7,110 bases of DNA from Bacteroidales bacterium (GCA_003557965.1 PWND01000029.1:1-7110); one strand, 5' to 3'; counted from the first letter of the stretch, positions 1 to 6,829 are shown. Numbers and translations: made by a program. Notes: generated by a model from the letters alone, not told the origin.

Positions 1-753
1 ATCCCGGGTTCTTCCTCCTGGTGCGCCAGTTGTTGTTGTACCGGCATGCCTGTCGCGTGGCCCGTAGTAATTGTTACTTGCATCATGGCTGTTGTAAAAG
101 TGCTGATAATAATAGTGGTTCCAATATGCGTTATGATATCCTGCCCAGTATCCGTGGTGGTATCCGGACCAGTAGCTGTGATGACCCCAGCCATATCCGT
201 ACCAAGGCCTGTGCCATGGCCTGTAATGTCTGTAACCCCATGGATAGTAGTGGTAATAGAATCCTGGATAATAAAAGGAGTGTGCACCATAGCCCATGTA
301 TATGCTTACACCGTAGTAGTGAGGGTTATAGGTGTACCAGTACATGTTTGTGTACCATGGGTCGTAGTATGCAAATGATGCATGCGGATACCTGTGAAAC
401 CTTCTAATACGGGAAGAATATGAGTAATCGTAATAGTCGCCGTAATAATAGTTGGAGACATAAACATTACCATCTTCATCATAATAGGTTTCTGTTTTAT
501 CAGGGGCGTATGCTTTCTGGTAGTCATCGTAATACACGGTATCATTGTCACTGCCAGAAGTGTTGTAATAATCCTGTCCGCTGGATGCGGGTTTTTCAAT
601 AACAGTTGCTTGTCCCTGCGTAATTGATTCTGCGGGGACTTTATCAGACGGGCTGTAATAAATATCGTCATAGCTGCTGCTTGTTTTATAAGTAGTTGAG
701 CAAGCAGACAGAAAAATCAGGACGATTGCGAATGTTTTAGCTATTGTTTTCAT
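1..753 (-). CDS. Tyr/Trp/His-rich putative lipoprotein, partial (3' end outside window)
   Basis: Reading the minus strand from the ATG at 753 gives 251 codons without a stop up to the window edge, so the C-terminus is missing. Residues 1-18 form a lipoprotein signal: Lys at 2 and 6, a hydrophobic core, then the lipobox LSAC with Cys18 as the expected lipidated residue. Residues 19-111 are polar, with several YY pairs and many Asp. Residues 112-231 are extraordinary: by my count 33 Tyr, 9 Trp, 5 Phe and 15 His in 120 residues, with much Gly and Pro. The end visible here (232-251) turns to Thr/Gly/Arg. No enzyme motif is present. Proteins of this look in Bacteroidota are, as I recall, often called hypothetical or misnamed 'vitellogenin II' because of low complexity. 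An in-frame ATG at 780 would add nine residues; I prefer 753 because it gives a compact signal peptide. The gene is divergent from proS. Its role is unknown; envelope attachment is inferred from the lipobox. Confidence 0.8.
   Translation of the reverse strand, partial: MKTIAKTFAIVLIFLSACSTTYKTSSSYDDIYYSPSDKVPAESITQGQATVIEKPASSGQDYYNTSGSDNDTVYYDDYQKAYAPDKTETYYDEDGNVYVSNYYYGDYYDYSYSSRIRRFHRYPHASFAYYDPWYTNMYWYTYNPHYYGVSIYMGYGAHSFYYPGFYYHYYPWGYRHYRPWHRPWYGYGWGHHSYWSGYHHGYWAGYHNAYWNHYYYQHFYNSHDASNNYYGPRDRHAGTTTTGAPGGRTRD
103..174 (-). repeat. Four-residue periodic Tyr repeat inside the lipoprotein gene
   Basis: Residues 194-217 of the lipoprotein break into tetrads each starting with Tyr: YWSG, YHHG, YWAG, YHNA, then two further tetrads beginning YW and YY. 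Trp and His alternate at the second position, so the true unit is eight residues (24 bp), present about three times and decaying towards the C-terminus. The first two units also resemble each other at the DNA level, differing mostly at third codon positions. This is degenerate internal duplication within a coding sequence, not an intergenic repeat. Confidence 0.7.
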
Positions 754-842
754 TTTTCCGGGCTTTTTATGATTAGACATATATTTTTATTTTCACTTAT
801 TTATTTCTGAATTAGTAAAAGGCTCTTTTGATTTTATTTTCT

Positions 843-850
843 TAAATTTG
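843..850 (+). promoter_or_regulatory. Candidate Bacteroidota -7 promoter element for proS
   Basis: TAAATTTG, followed by CG, matches the Bacteroidota primary-sigma -7 consensus TAnnTTTG at every fixed position. It would start transcription near 855-858 and leave a leader of roughly 45-50 nt before proS. The partner TTTG expected about 20 bp upstream is missing; the only TTTG (827-830) is 12 bp away, which is too close. The -7 match is seen in the sequence; promoter activity is inferred. Confidence 0.4.
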
Positions 851-883
851 CGCCTTTAATTCAATTATATTAAATGCAAATTT
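844..883. repeat. Imperfect inverted repeat in the lipoprotein/proS intergenic region
   Basis: The outer arms AAATTTGC (844-851) and GCAAATTT (876-883) are perfect complements. Inside them TTTAAT (855-860) and ATTAAA (869-874) are also complementary, giving 14 pairs around an 8-nt loop, with a 3-nt bulge on the left and one unpaired T on the right (G852 and T875 could wobble-pair). It ends 20 nt before the proS start and its left arm lies on the candidate -7 box. That position suits an operator better than an RNA leader hairpin, unless transcription starts further upstream. The region is AT-rich, so chance contributes. The rest of 754-903 holds nothing else I can support. Confidence 0.4.
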
Positions 884-903
884 CATACCATAATAAAAGA
901 TAA

Positions 904-2376
904 ATGGCAAAAGATTTTTCAACTCGTGAAGAGAATTACTCCAAATGGTACAACGACATAGTTCAAAAGGCTGAATTAGCTGAAAGTTCAGCGGTAAGGG
1001 GTTGTATGGTAATAAAGCCTTACGGATATTCCATTTGGGAAAAAATGCAAGGAGCTTTAGACAAAATGTTTAAGGACACCGGTCATTCCAATGCATATTT
1101 TCCAATTTTCATACCAAAATCTTTTTTTAGCAAAGAGGCCGATCATGTTGAGGGTTTTGCAAAAGAATGTGCTGTAGTAACCCATTACCGTTTAAAGAAC
1201 CATCCGGAAGGTAAGGGTTTGGTTGTGGATGAGTCGGCACAATTGGAGGAAGAGCTAATTATCCGGCCTACATCCGAAACCATAATATGGGATACTTACA
1301 GAGGTTGGATACAATCGTATCGTGATTTACCGATATTAGTAAATCAATGGGCAAATGTAGTGAGGTGGGAAATGCGCACCAGGATGTTTTTACGGACTGC
1401 TGAATTTCTTTGGCAGGAGGGCCATACGGCGCATGCAACCAAAAATGAGGCTATTGAGGAAACCGAAAAGATGTTAGATGTATATTCCGATTTCGCTGAA
1501 AAGTATATGGCCGTTCCTGTAATAAAAGGCATAAAAACAGCAAATGAGCGTTTTGCCGGCGCAGTTGAGACTTTTTGCATTGAAGCTCTTATGCAGGATG
1601 GCAAGGCTTTACAGGCTGGAACATCCCATTTTTTAGGACAAAACTTTGCGAAGGTTTTTGATGTAAAATTCACAAATAAAGATGGTAAATTAGATTATGT
1701 GTGGGCTACTTCATGGGGTGTTTCTACAAGGTTAGTAGGGGCATTAATAATGGCACACTCTGATGACAACGGACTTGTTTTGCCACCAAAGCTTGCACCT
1801 ATACAAGTAGTTATTGTTCCAATATATAAAAGCCAGGAGCAATACGAAGCAGTATGTGAAAAAGCCGTGCAAATTGAGGAAAAGCTTAAGTCTAAAGGAA
1901 TATCAGTAAAATTTGACAACCGCCAGACCCATAAACCTGGCTGGAAATTTAATGAATATGAGTTTAAGGGAGTTCCTGTCAGAATTGCTATTGGGCCAAG
2001 AGATGTTGAAAATAATTCTGTTGAGATAGCCAGAAGAGATACTCTTGAAAAAGAAACTTACCAAATTTCAGACATTGAGAATAAAGTTATGCATTTGCTT
2101 GATGCAATTCAAGATAATCTGTACCAGAAAGCTTTAGCATTCAGAGAAGACAACACATATAAAGCTGACACATGGGAAGAGTTTTGTAAAATATTAGATA
2201 AGGGTGGTTTTATTTATGCTCATTGGGATGGAACTGATGAAACAGAGCAAAAAATAAAAGAAGAGACTAAAGCAACAATACGTTGTATTCCATTAAATAA
2301 TAAAATGGAACAAGGTAGTTGTATATACAGTGGCAAGCTATCATCACAAAGAGTATTGTTTGCCAGGGCATATTAA
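904..2376 (+). CDS. proS: Prolyl-tRNA synthetase, eukaryote/archaeal-type (class II)
   Basis: It charges tRNA-Pro with proline using ATP, in the cytoplasm. The 490-residue length and the N-terminus, which lacks the editing-domain insertion of the long bacterial type, place it in the short archaeal/eukaryote-like ProRS group common in Bacteroidota. Visible landmarks are RPTSE at 121-125, class II motif 2 around 154-171 (RWEMRTR, then FLWQEGHTAH), motif 3 around 269-288 (TSWGVSTRL into GALIMAHSDD), and an anticodon-binding domain from about 299 (PIQVVIVPI) to 400. The C-terminal domain (about 420-490) ends FARAY as in this family. In relatives that domain binds zinc through CxxxxC and CxxC; here the aligned positions are D442/T447 and C473/S476, so three of four ligands are absent. 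The ATG at 904 fits the family N-terminus; the Shine-Dalgarno is weak (AAAAGAT). It heads a same-strand run with asnS 63 bp downstream. Confidence 0.97.
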   Translation: MAKDFSTREENYSKWYNDIVQKAELAESSAVRGCMVIKPYGYSIWEKMQGALDKMFKDTGHSNAYFPIFIPKSFFSKEADHVEGFAKECAVVTHYRLKNHPEGKGLVVDESAQLEEELIIRPTSETIIWDTYRGWIQSYRDLPILVNQWANVVRWEMRTRMFLRTAEFLWQEGHTAHATKNEAIEETEKMLDVYSDFAEKYMAVPVIKGIKTANERFAGAVETFCIEALMQDGKALQAGTSHFLGQNFAKVFDVKFTNKDGKLDYVWATSWGVSTRLVGALIMAHSDDNGLVLPPKLAPIQVVIVPIYKSQEQYEAVCEKAVQIEEKLKSKGISVKFDNRQTHKPGWKFNEYEFKGVPVRIAIGPRDVENNSVEIARRDTLEKETYQISDIENKVMHLLDAIQDNLYQKALAFREDNTYKADTWEEFCKILDKGGFIYAHWDGTDETEQKIKEETKATIRCIPLNNKMEQGSCIYSGKLSSQRVLFARAY

Positions 2377-2396
2377 AACATTACATTATGTTTTTT
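2375..2396 (+). terminator. Weak AT-rich hairpin at the proS stop codon, possible attenuating terminator
   Basis: AAAACAT (2375-2381) and ATGTTTT (2388-2394) are exact complements around a 6-nt loop, and the T run continues to 2396. The left arm overlaps the proS TAA. With one G-C pair in seven the stem is weak, so at most it would partly terminate between proS and asnS. A 12-bp AT palindrome (2410-2421) lies further along the same gap. Confidence 0.2.
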
Positions 2397-2439
2397 GAAT
2401 AGAATGTTTTATTTATAAATATAAGAAAAAGGAATAAAA

Positions 2440-3837
2440 ATGAAACGCAGCATTATAAAAGATTTATTAAAAGAAGGAGCACAATACCTGAATAAAGAAG
2501 TAAACATTAAGGGATGGGTACGTACCAGGCGGGGCAATAAGAATATTGCATTTATTGCCTTAAACGATGGTTCTACAATTCATAATATTCAGATTGTTGT
2601 GGACTTAGCTGAGTTTAATGATGATGCTACAATAAAAAAAGTTACAACCGGTGCGTGCATATCAGCAACAGGGGTACTTGTAGAGTCACAAGGCAAGGGA
2701 CAGGCATTTGAAATTCATGGTAAGAAAATAGAAGTTTACGGTGAAGCAGATCCTGAAAAGTATCCTTTACAAAAAAAGGGACACTCTTTGGAGTTTCTTA
2801 GAGAGATAGCACACTTAAGGCCAAGAACTAATACATTTGGTTGTGTTTTGCGGTTAAGGCATGCTTTATCTTTTGCCATTCATAAGTTTTATAATGATAA
2901 CGGGTTTTATTATTTACACACACCTATAATTACGGGTTCAGATTGTGAAGGTGCAGGTGCAATGTTTAGAGTAACCACACTGGATTTGAAAAATCCTCCA
3001 AAAACAAGTGATGGCGAAATAGATTACTCAAAAGATTTTTTTGCCAAAGAAACCAACCTTACTGTAAGTGGACAATTAGAGGGTGAGCTTGGAGCATTGG
3101 CTTTATCCAACATATATACTTTTGGCCCTACTTTTAGAGCAGAAAACTCCAACACTGCAAGGCACTTATCTGAGTTTTGGATGATTGAGCCTGAAATGGC
3201 TTTTTATGATATTAAAGACAATATGGATTTAGCTGAAAAGTTTCTTAAGTATTTAATCAGCTACATCCTTGATAACTGCATGGATGACTTAGAGTTTCTG
3301 CAAAAAATGTATGACAAAGAGCTAATTGAGCGGTTGAGGTTTGTTGTCAGCAATGCTTTTGAGAGGCTATCTTATACTGAAGCTATTTCAATACTTGAAA
3401 AATCAGGCCGTAGTTTTGAGTTTCCGGTAAGCTGGGGTGTTGATCTTCAGTCGGAGCATGAACGTTACCTTGTAGAGCAACACTTTAAAAAGCCTGTTAT
3501 TCTTACAGATTATCCGAAAGAAATAAAGGCATTTTACATGAAGCTAAACGATGATGATAAAACAGTAAGAGCAATGGATGTTCTTTTCCCAAAGATAGGT
3601 GAGATAATAGGTGGTTCTCAAAGGGAAGAAAATTATGATAAGCTCTTAAGCCGTATAAAAGAAATGGATATTAATGAAGTTGATGTGTGGTGGTATTTGG
3701 AAACCAGGAAATTTGGGACAGCTCCACACAGCGGTTTTGGCTTGGGTTTTGAAAGGCTGATGCTGTTTATTTCGGGCATGGGAAATATAAGAGATGTTAT
3801 TCCTTTCCCAAGAACACCACAAAATGCAGAATTTTAA
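2440..3837 (+). CDS. asnS: Asparaginyl-tRNA synthetase (class IIb)
   Basis: It attaches asparagine to tRNA-Asn with ATP, in the cytoplasm. The 465 residues are full length for bacterial AsnRS. An N-terminal OB-fold anticodon-binding domain covers about 18-102 (VNIKGWVRTRR at 21-31). The catalytic core follows: motif 1 around 148-165 (HKFYNDNGFYYLHTPIIT), TVSGQL at 208-213, motif 2 around 228-255 with FRAENSNTARHLSEF in its centre, and motif 3 around 432-460 (GFGLGFERL, then RDVIPFPRTP). AENSNT after the motif 2 Arg and the IPFPRTP ending favour AsnRS over AspRS. The start is supported by AAGGAA at 2429-2434, five bases before the ATG, the clearest Shine-Dalgarno in the plus-strand run. It lies between proS and rpoN; I recall asnS next to rpoN in many Bacteroidota. 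A direct AsnRS means Asn-tRNA need not come only from the transamidation route. Confidence 0.97.
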   Translation: MKRSIIKDLLKEGAQYLNKEVNIKGWVRTRRGNKNIAFIALNDGSTIHNIQIVVDLAEFNDDATIKKVTTGACISATGVLVESQGKGQAFEIHGKKIEVYGEADPEKYPLQKKGHSLEFLREIAHLRPRTNTFGCVLRLRHALSFAIHKFYNDNGFYYLHTPIITGSDCEGAGAMFRVTTLDLKNPPKTSDGEIDYSKDFFAKETNLTVSGQLEGELGALALSNIYTFGPTFRAENSNTARHLSEFWMIEPEMAFYDIKDNMDLAEKFLKYLISYILDNCMDDLEFLQKMYDKELIERLRFVVSNAFERLSYTEAISILEKSGRSFEFPVSWGVDLQSEHERYLVEQHFKKPVILTDYPKEIKAFYMKLNDDDKTVRAMDVLFPKIGEIIGGSQREENYDKLLSRIKEMDINEVDVWWYLETRKFGTAPHSGFGLGFERLMLFISGMGNIRDVIPFPRTPQNAEF

Positions 3838-3858
3838 ATTTTACATTATTTTTTTTAT

Positions 3859-3902
3859 TAATTTGGTATATAAAATACGTTTATGCAAATTGTTGCAAAT
3901 TA
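3859..3902. promoter_or_regulatory. Inverted and direct repeats upstream of rpoN
   Basis: TAATTTG (3859-3865) is the reverse complement of CAAATTA (3896-3902). TGCAAATT occurs twice in direct orientation (3884-3891 and 3894-3901), exactly ten bases, about one helical turn, apart. Between the arms, TACGTTTA (3876-3883) matches the TAnnTTTG -7 box except for the last base. An eight-T tract (3849-3856) lies just upstream. The arrangement resembles the one before proS and may mark an internal promoter or a control site for rpoN. Sequence matches are seen; function is inferred, and AT bias makes chance similarity possible. Confidence 0.3.
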
Positions 3903-3918
3903 GATGTGCCGGGATACT

Positions 3919-5436
3919 ATGTTAAAACAAAGACTACAACAAAAACTGCTGCAAAAGCTTTCACCTCAGCAAATTCAATTGATGAAGCTGCTACAGGTAC
4001 CTACATCCATGCTTGAACAGCGAATAAAGCAAGAAATTGAAGAAAACCCGGCTTTAGAAGAAGGACAAGAAAGCGAAGAGTTTGAAGATCTTAATATATC
4101 CAACGATGATGAGTTTGAGTCAACTATAGAAACAGATGAGGATGATTCAGGAGGAGAAAGTGAGGAATATTCTGATGATAACAGCGAACCCGACAATGAA
4201 TTTGATATTTCCGACTACATTGATGATGAAGACATCCCAACATATAAGCTAACTGCCAATAATACAAGTGCAGATGATGAAAGAAAAGAAATCCCTTATT
4301 CAGAAGGCACAAGCTTTCACGAAATGTTGCAGTCGCAATTAGGCCTGAAGAAGCTAAGCGAAAAAGAGTATATAATAGCCTCAACAATAATTGGGAACAT
4401 TGATGATGCCGGATATTTACACAGAAGCATTGAGGCAATGGTTAATGACCTGGCATTTTCACAAAATATTGAAACGAATTCCGAAGAGATTTTGTCACTT
4501 TTGAAAATCATTCAGGATTTTGATCCTCCCGGCGTGGGTGCAAGAGATCTGCAGGAATGTTTGTTAATTCAAATAAAAAGAAAGGACGAGGACAACATTG
4601 CGGTGAAAAATGCGAAAGAGTTGCTGGAAAAAAGCTTTGCCAGCTTCACAAAAAAGCATTATGAAAAAATTAAGCAAAAGCACAATTTGTCAGATAGTGA
4701 ATTAAAAGATGCCGTAAGCGAAATATTAAAACTAAACCCCAAACCTGGCAATGCCTTTATTGAAGCGCAAAAATCAACTTATTATATTGTTCCTGATTTC
4801 ACAATTACAACATATAATAATCAATTAGAGCTCTCTCTTAATTCAAAGAATGCCCCAGACCTGCGCATTAACAGGACTTATGCTGATTTATTAGAGACTA
4901 TGGCGGAATCTAAGGGCAAAACCAGTAAAAAACAGAAAGAAGCCATAATGTTTGTAAAACAAAAGCTTGATGGTGCAAAATGGTTTATTGACGCAATAAA
5001 GCAAAGGCAACATACTCTATTGGTAACAATGGAAGCAATTATGGAGTATCAGAAAGAGTTTTTTCTTACAGGAGATGAAACTAAGCTAAAACCTATGATA
5101 TTAAAAGATATTGCAGAAATTGTAGGGCTGGATATATCAACAATTTCAAGAGTTGCTAATTCTAAGTACGTTGAAACTCCTTATGGCACATACCTTTTAA
5201 AGTATTTTTTCTCAGAATCACTACAAAATGAGGAAGGAAAAGAGGTTTCAACCAGGGAAGTAAAAAAGATTTTGCAGGATTGTATAAGTGATGAAAGCAA
5301 AAAAAAACCATTAACTGATGAAGAGCTTGCTGCCATTTTAAAGGAGAAAGGGTATAACATCGCCAGAAGAACAGTAGCAAAATATCGGGAACAGTTAGAT
5401 ATTCCGGTAGCTCGACTTCGTAAAGAACTAGATTAA
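3919..5436 (+). CDS. rpoN: RNA polymerase sigma-54 factor (RpoN)
   Basis: This is the alternative sigma factor that recognises -24/-12 promoters and needs ATP-driven enhancer-binding activators. With the start at 3919 the protein is 505 residues. Region I, the activator-interacting domain, is residues 1-45: Gln- and Leu-rich, with LSPQQIQLMKLLQ and a closing EENPALEE. Region II (47-105) is a highly acidic linker. Region III begins near 130, with the core-binding hallmark DPPGVGARDLQECL at 202-215 and LNPKPG at 272-277. The DNA-binding helix-turn-helix lies around 395-432 (LKDIAEIVGLDISTISRVAN). The RpoN box ARRTVAKYRE is perfect at 482-491 and reads the -24 element. An in-frame ATG at 3904 would add MCRDT; I prefer 3919 because the family begins with MLKQ-like sequence and GGGA sits four bases before it. 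The next gene begins two bases after the stop, so the two are probably co-translated. No activator gene is in the window. Confidence 0.97.
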   Translation: MLKQRLQQKLLQKLSPQQIQLMKLLQVPTSMLEQRIKQEIEENPALEEGQESEEFEDLNISNDDEFESTIETDEDDSGGESEEYSDDNSEPDNEFDISDYIDDEDIPTYKLTANNTSADDERKEIPYSEGTSFHEMLQSQLGLKKLSEKEYIIASTIIGNIDDAGYLHRSIEAMVNDLAFSQNIETNSEEILSLLKIIQDFDPPGVGARDLQECLLIQIKRKDEDNIAVKNAKELLEKSFASFTKKHYEKIKQKHNLSDSELKDAVSEILKLNPKPGNAFIEAQKSTYYIVPDFTITTYNNQLELSLNSKNAPDLRINRTYADLLETMAESKGKTSKKQKEAIMFVKQKLDGAKWFIDAIKQRQHTLLVTMEAIMEYQKEFFLTGDETKLKPMILKDIAEIVGLDISTISRVANSKYVETPYGTYLLKYFFSESLQNEEGKEVSTREVKKILQDCISDESKKKPLTDEELAAILKEKGYNIARRTVAKYREQLDIPVARLRKELD

Positions 5437-5438
5437 AC

Positions 5439-6059
5439 ATGTCTTTTGAAAAAACGTTTGCAAGGATACTATCCTCTTTATTTCACCCATTAGTTATTCC
5501 TACCTTAGGGATATTTGTACTATTTTCACTTAATACATTTTTAAACTACTCAATTCCAAAGTCAGGACAACGGGTAATATTGCTTATAGTTTTGTTCAAT
5601 ACCGCTATAGCGCCAACAATTGCTGTTTTAATATTAAAGCGGTTGAAATTTATAAAAAGTATTCTTTTAACAGACAGATCTGACAGGGTAATACCTCTTT
5701 TTATTACAGGCCTGTTTTATTTTTTTACATTTTATATGCTAAGGCAAATTAGTTTGCCTTTTATTATATACTACTTTATTTTGAGTGCAACTATTTTGGT
5801 TTTTATAGTTCTTTTAATTTCATTAAATTGGAAAATAAGCATTCACATGACTGCTATAGGGGGGTTTACAGGCTTTTTAATAAGCACATCTATGCTGTTA
5901 AATGTTGAAATACCCATAATAATAATATCCAGCATATTAATAAGTGGGCTTTTGGGTTACTCCAGGCTTGTTTTAGATGCTCACAAACCTGCAGAAGTAT
6001 ATTCAGGCTTTGGTGCCGGGATACTGTTTATGTTATTTTTAACAATAATATTGCAGTAA
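5439..6059 (+). CDS. Seven-helix membrane protein, divergent PAP2-superfamily-like
   Basis: The 206 residues contain about seven hydrophobic segments (roughly 13-33, 45-67, 84-103, 105-127, 133-152, 156-173, 188-205), so it is an inner-membrane protein. Three patches line up with the PAP2 phosphatase signature: K73 with TDR at 78-80, then R83 and P86 for motif 1; SIH at 134-136, with His136 in the place of the PSGH His; and SRLVLDAH with A-E-V and G190 for motif 3, keeping S175, R176 and H182. The usual Asp three residues after a gap from that His is Glu186. PAP2 enzymes dephosphorylate lipid phosphates such as phosphatidic acid or undecaprenyl diphosphate; whether this copy is active is open. 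Its ATG comes two bases after the rpoN stop, which indicates translational coupling. The gene ends 5 bp from the stop of the convergent neighbour. Membrane location is confident; the PAP2 assignment is moderate. Confidence 0.85.
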   Translation: MSFEKTFARILSSLFHPLVIPTLGIFVLFSLNTFLNYSIPKSGQRVILLIVLFNTAIAPTIAVLILKRLKFIKSILLTDRSDRVIPLFITGLFYFFTFYMLRQISLPFIIYYFILSATILVFIVLLISLNWKISIHMTAIGGFTGFLISTSMLLNVEIPIIIISSILISGLLGYSRLVLDAHKPAEVYSGFGAGILFMLFLTIILQ

Positions 6060-6064
6060 AAGCA

Positions 6065-6751
6065 TTAAAACAGGATTAATGAAAAGCCAAGGCTAACAGG
6101 AAACATTTCTACTGCATCATTATCTTTAAATATTCTGGTTAAAGGGAAAAACCCAAAAGCATTAATTCTTCCGTATCCTAACCTCAGTGTAGTTCCTATT
6201 AAAAAGTTTTCTAAGTTATTAAGATTATATTCGCGAAACACAACATCAAAATTGTTGTCGCCATAATCTTTTTTACCGGAATATTTAGTAAATCCGTTAA
6301 CCAGGTATCCTCCCCTTATGCCTGCATGTATTCTTAAAGTTTTTGGCAAGCTCTTAACAAAATATCTTAATTCAACAGGAGCACTTATATAGTTTAAGCT
6401 TAACCTGGCTCTTTCTATTTCTATACCTTCCGGTTTATGAAAATTATATAATTCAGAGTCTTCAACTCTTGCAAATAAGTGGTTCTTTGTATAATAATTG
6501 TGGCTTGCATAATTCACTCCAACAGCAAAACTAAAGTTTGAAAGGCCAATTGGAAAGTCAAACATATAGCTTATCATAAAACCTCTGTCCAGAGAGCTTG
6601 AATTAATTTCATCCGGGACATTTTGCCAAATATCTGTGAAAGTTTCAAAAATAAACCGGTCTTGCGGACGCATGCGGGTTTTTGTTCCTGATGCAAAAGC
6701 GTTGAGGCAAAGAGCAAGTATTATTGCTAATGTAAGTGTTTTCTTCATCAT
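6065..6751 (-). CDS. Small outer-membrane beta-barrel protein (PorT/OMP_b-brl-like)
   Basis: The 228-residue product starts with a signal peptide: Lys at 3-4, a hydrophobic stretch to about 18, and a likely signal peptidase I site after AFA (18-20). The mature part shows alternating strands typical of an 8-10-stranded barrel, for example residues 57-80, 116-131 and 138-153. The segment LNYISAPVELRYFV at 119-132 resembles the conserved 'YLEIPLLLKY' strand of the Bacteroidota outer-membrane beta-barrel family. The last strand ends SLGFSLILF with a terminal Phe, the usual signal recognised by the barrel-assembly machinery. I see no enzymatic motif, so its role (transport, adhesion or assembly) is unknown. 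Translation could start at 6751 or at the adjacent ATG at 6748. It lies 78 bp downstream of the DUF4249-like gene and may be co-transcribed with it. Confidence 0.85.
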   Translation of the reverse strand: MMKKTLTLAIILALCLNAFASGTKTRMRPQDRFIFETFTDIWQNVPDEINSSSLDRGFMISYMFDFPIGLSNFSFAVGVNYASHNYYTKNHLFARVEDSELYNFHKPEGIEIERARLSLNYISAPVELRYFVKSLPKTLRIHAGIRGGYLVNGFTKYSGKKDYGDNNFDVVFREYNLNNLENFLIGTTLRLGYGRINAFGFFPLTRIFKDNDAVEMFPVSLGFSLILF

Positions 6752-6756
6752 TCCTT
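6752..6756 (-). promoter_or_regulatory. Ribosome binding site of the beta-barrel gene
   Basis: AAGGA on the minus strand directly abuts the first of two consecutive ATG codons (6751 and 6748). Zero spacing is poor for the first ATG. The second has three bases between, still short but more usable, so the real protein may begin one residue later. Confidence 0.45.
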
Positions 6757-6829
6757 GGTTTTATTAAAACTAATCATGCTTATTACTTCTGCACAATATT
6801 ATATAAAATTTATGAGAAAACGTAAATAA

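Noticed and set aside
202..216. Sigma-54-like promoter on the minus strand: TGGCAC, five bases, TTGG
   Set aside because: It lies within the lipoprotein coding sequence, has TTGG rather than TTGC at -12, and encodes part of the RPW-rich stretch. No gene starts suitably downstream of it.
46..378. Plus-strand open frame of 110 residues rich in Val and Ile that looks like a membrane protein
   Set aside because: It is antisense to the Tyr/His-rich lipoprotein; Tyr codons (TAY) read backwards give RTA, that is Val and Ile codons, which creates the false hydrophobic protein. The same low complexity explains the 21-407 plus-strand and 306-671 minus-strand frames.
3821..3835. AAAAT / ATTTT hairpin at the end of asnS followed by a T tract, as a terminator
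   Set aside because: The stem is five A-T pairs only, and the T tract starts 14 bases later, so it does not fit an intrinsic terminator.
4124..4438. Minus-strand open frames inside rpoN, with others inside proS
   Set aside because: They are shadows of strongly conserved plus-strand genes and their translations look like no protein family.
5185..5199. TGGC-type -24 element inside rpoN, a possible autoregulatory sigma-54 site
   Set aside because: TGGCAC is followed at the -12 position by TTTT with no GC, and it is within conserved codons of the DNA-binding domain.
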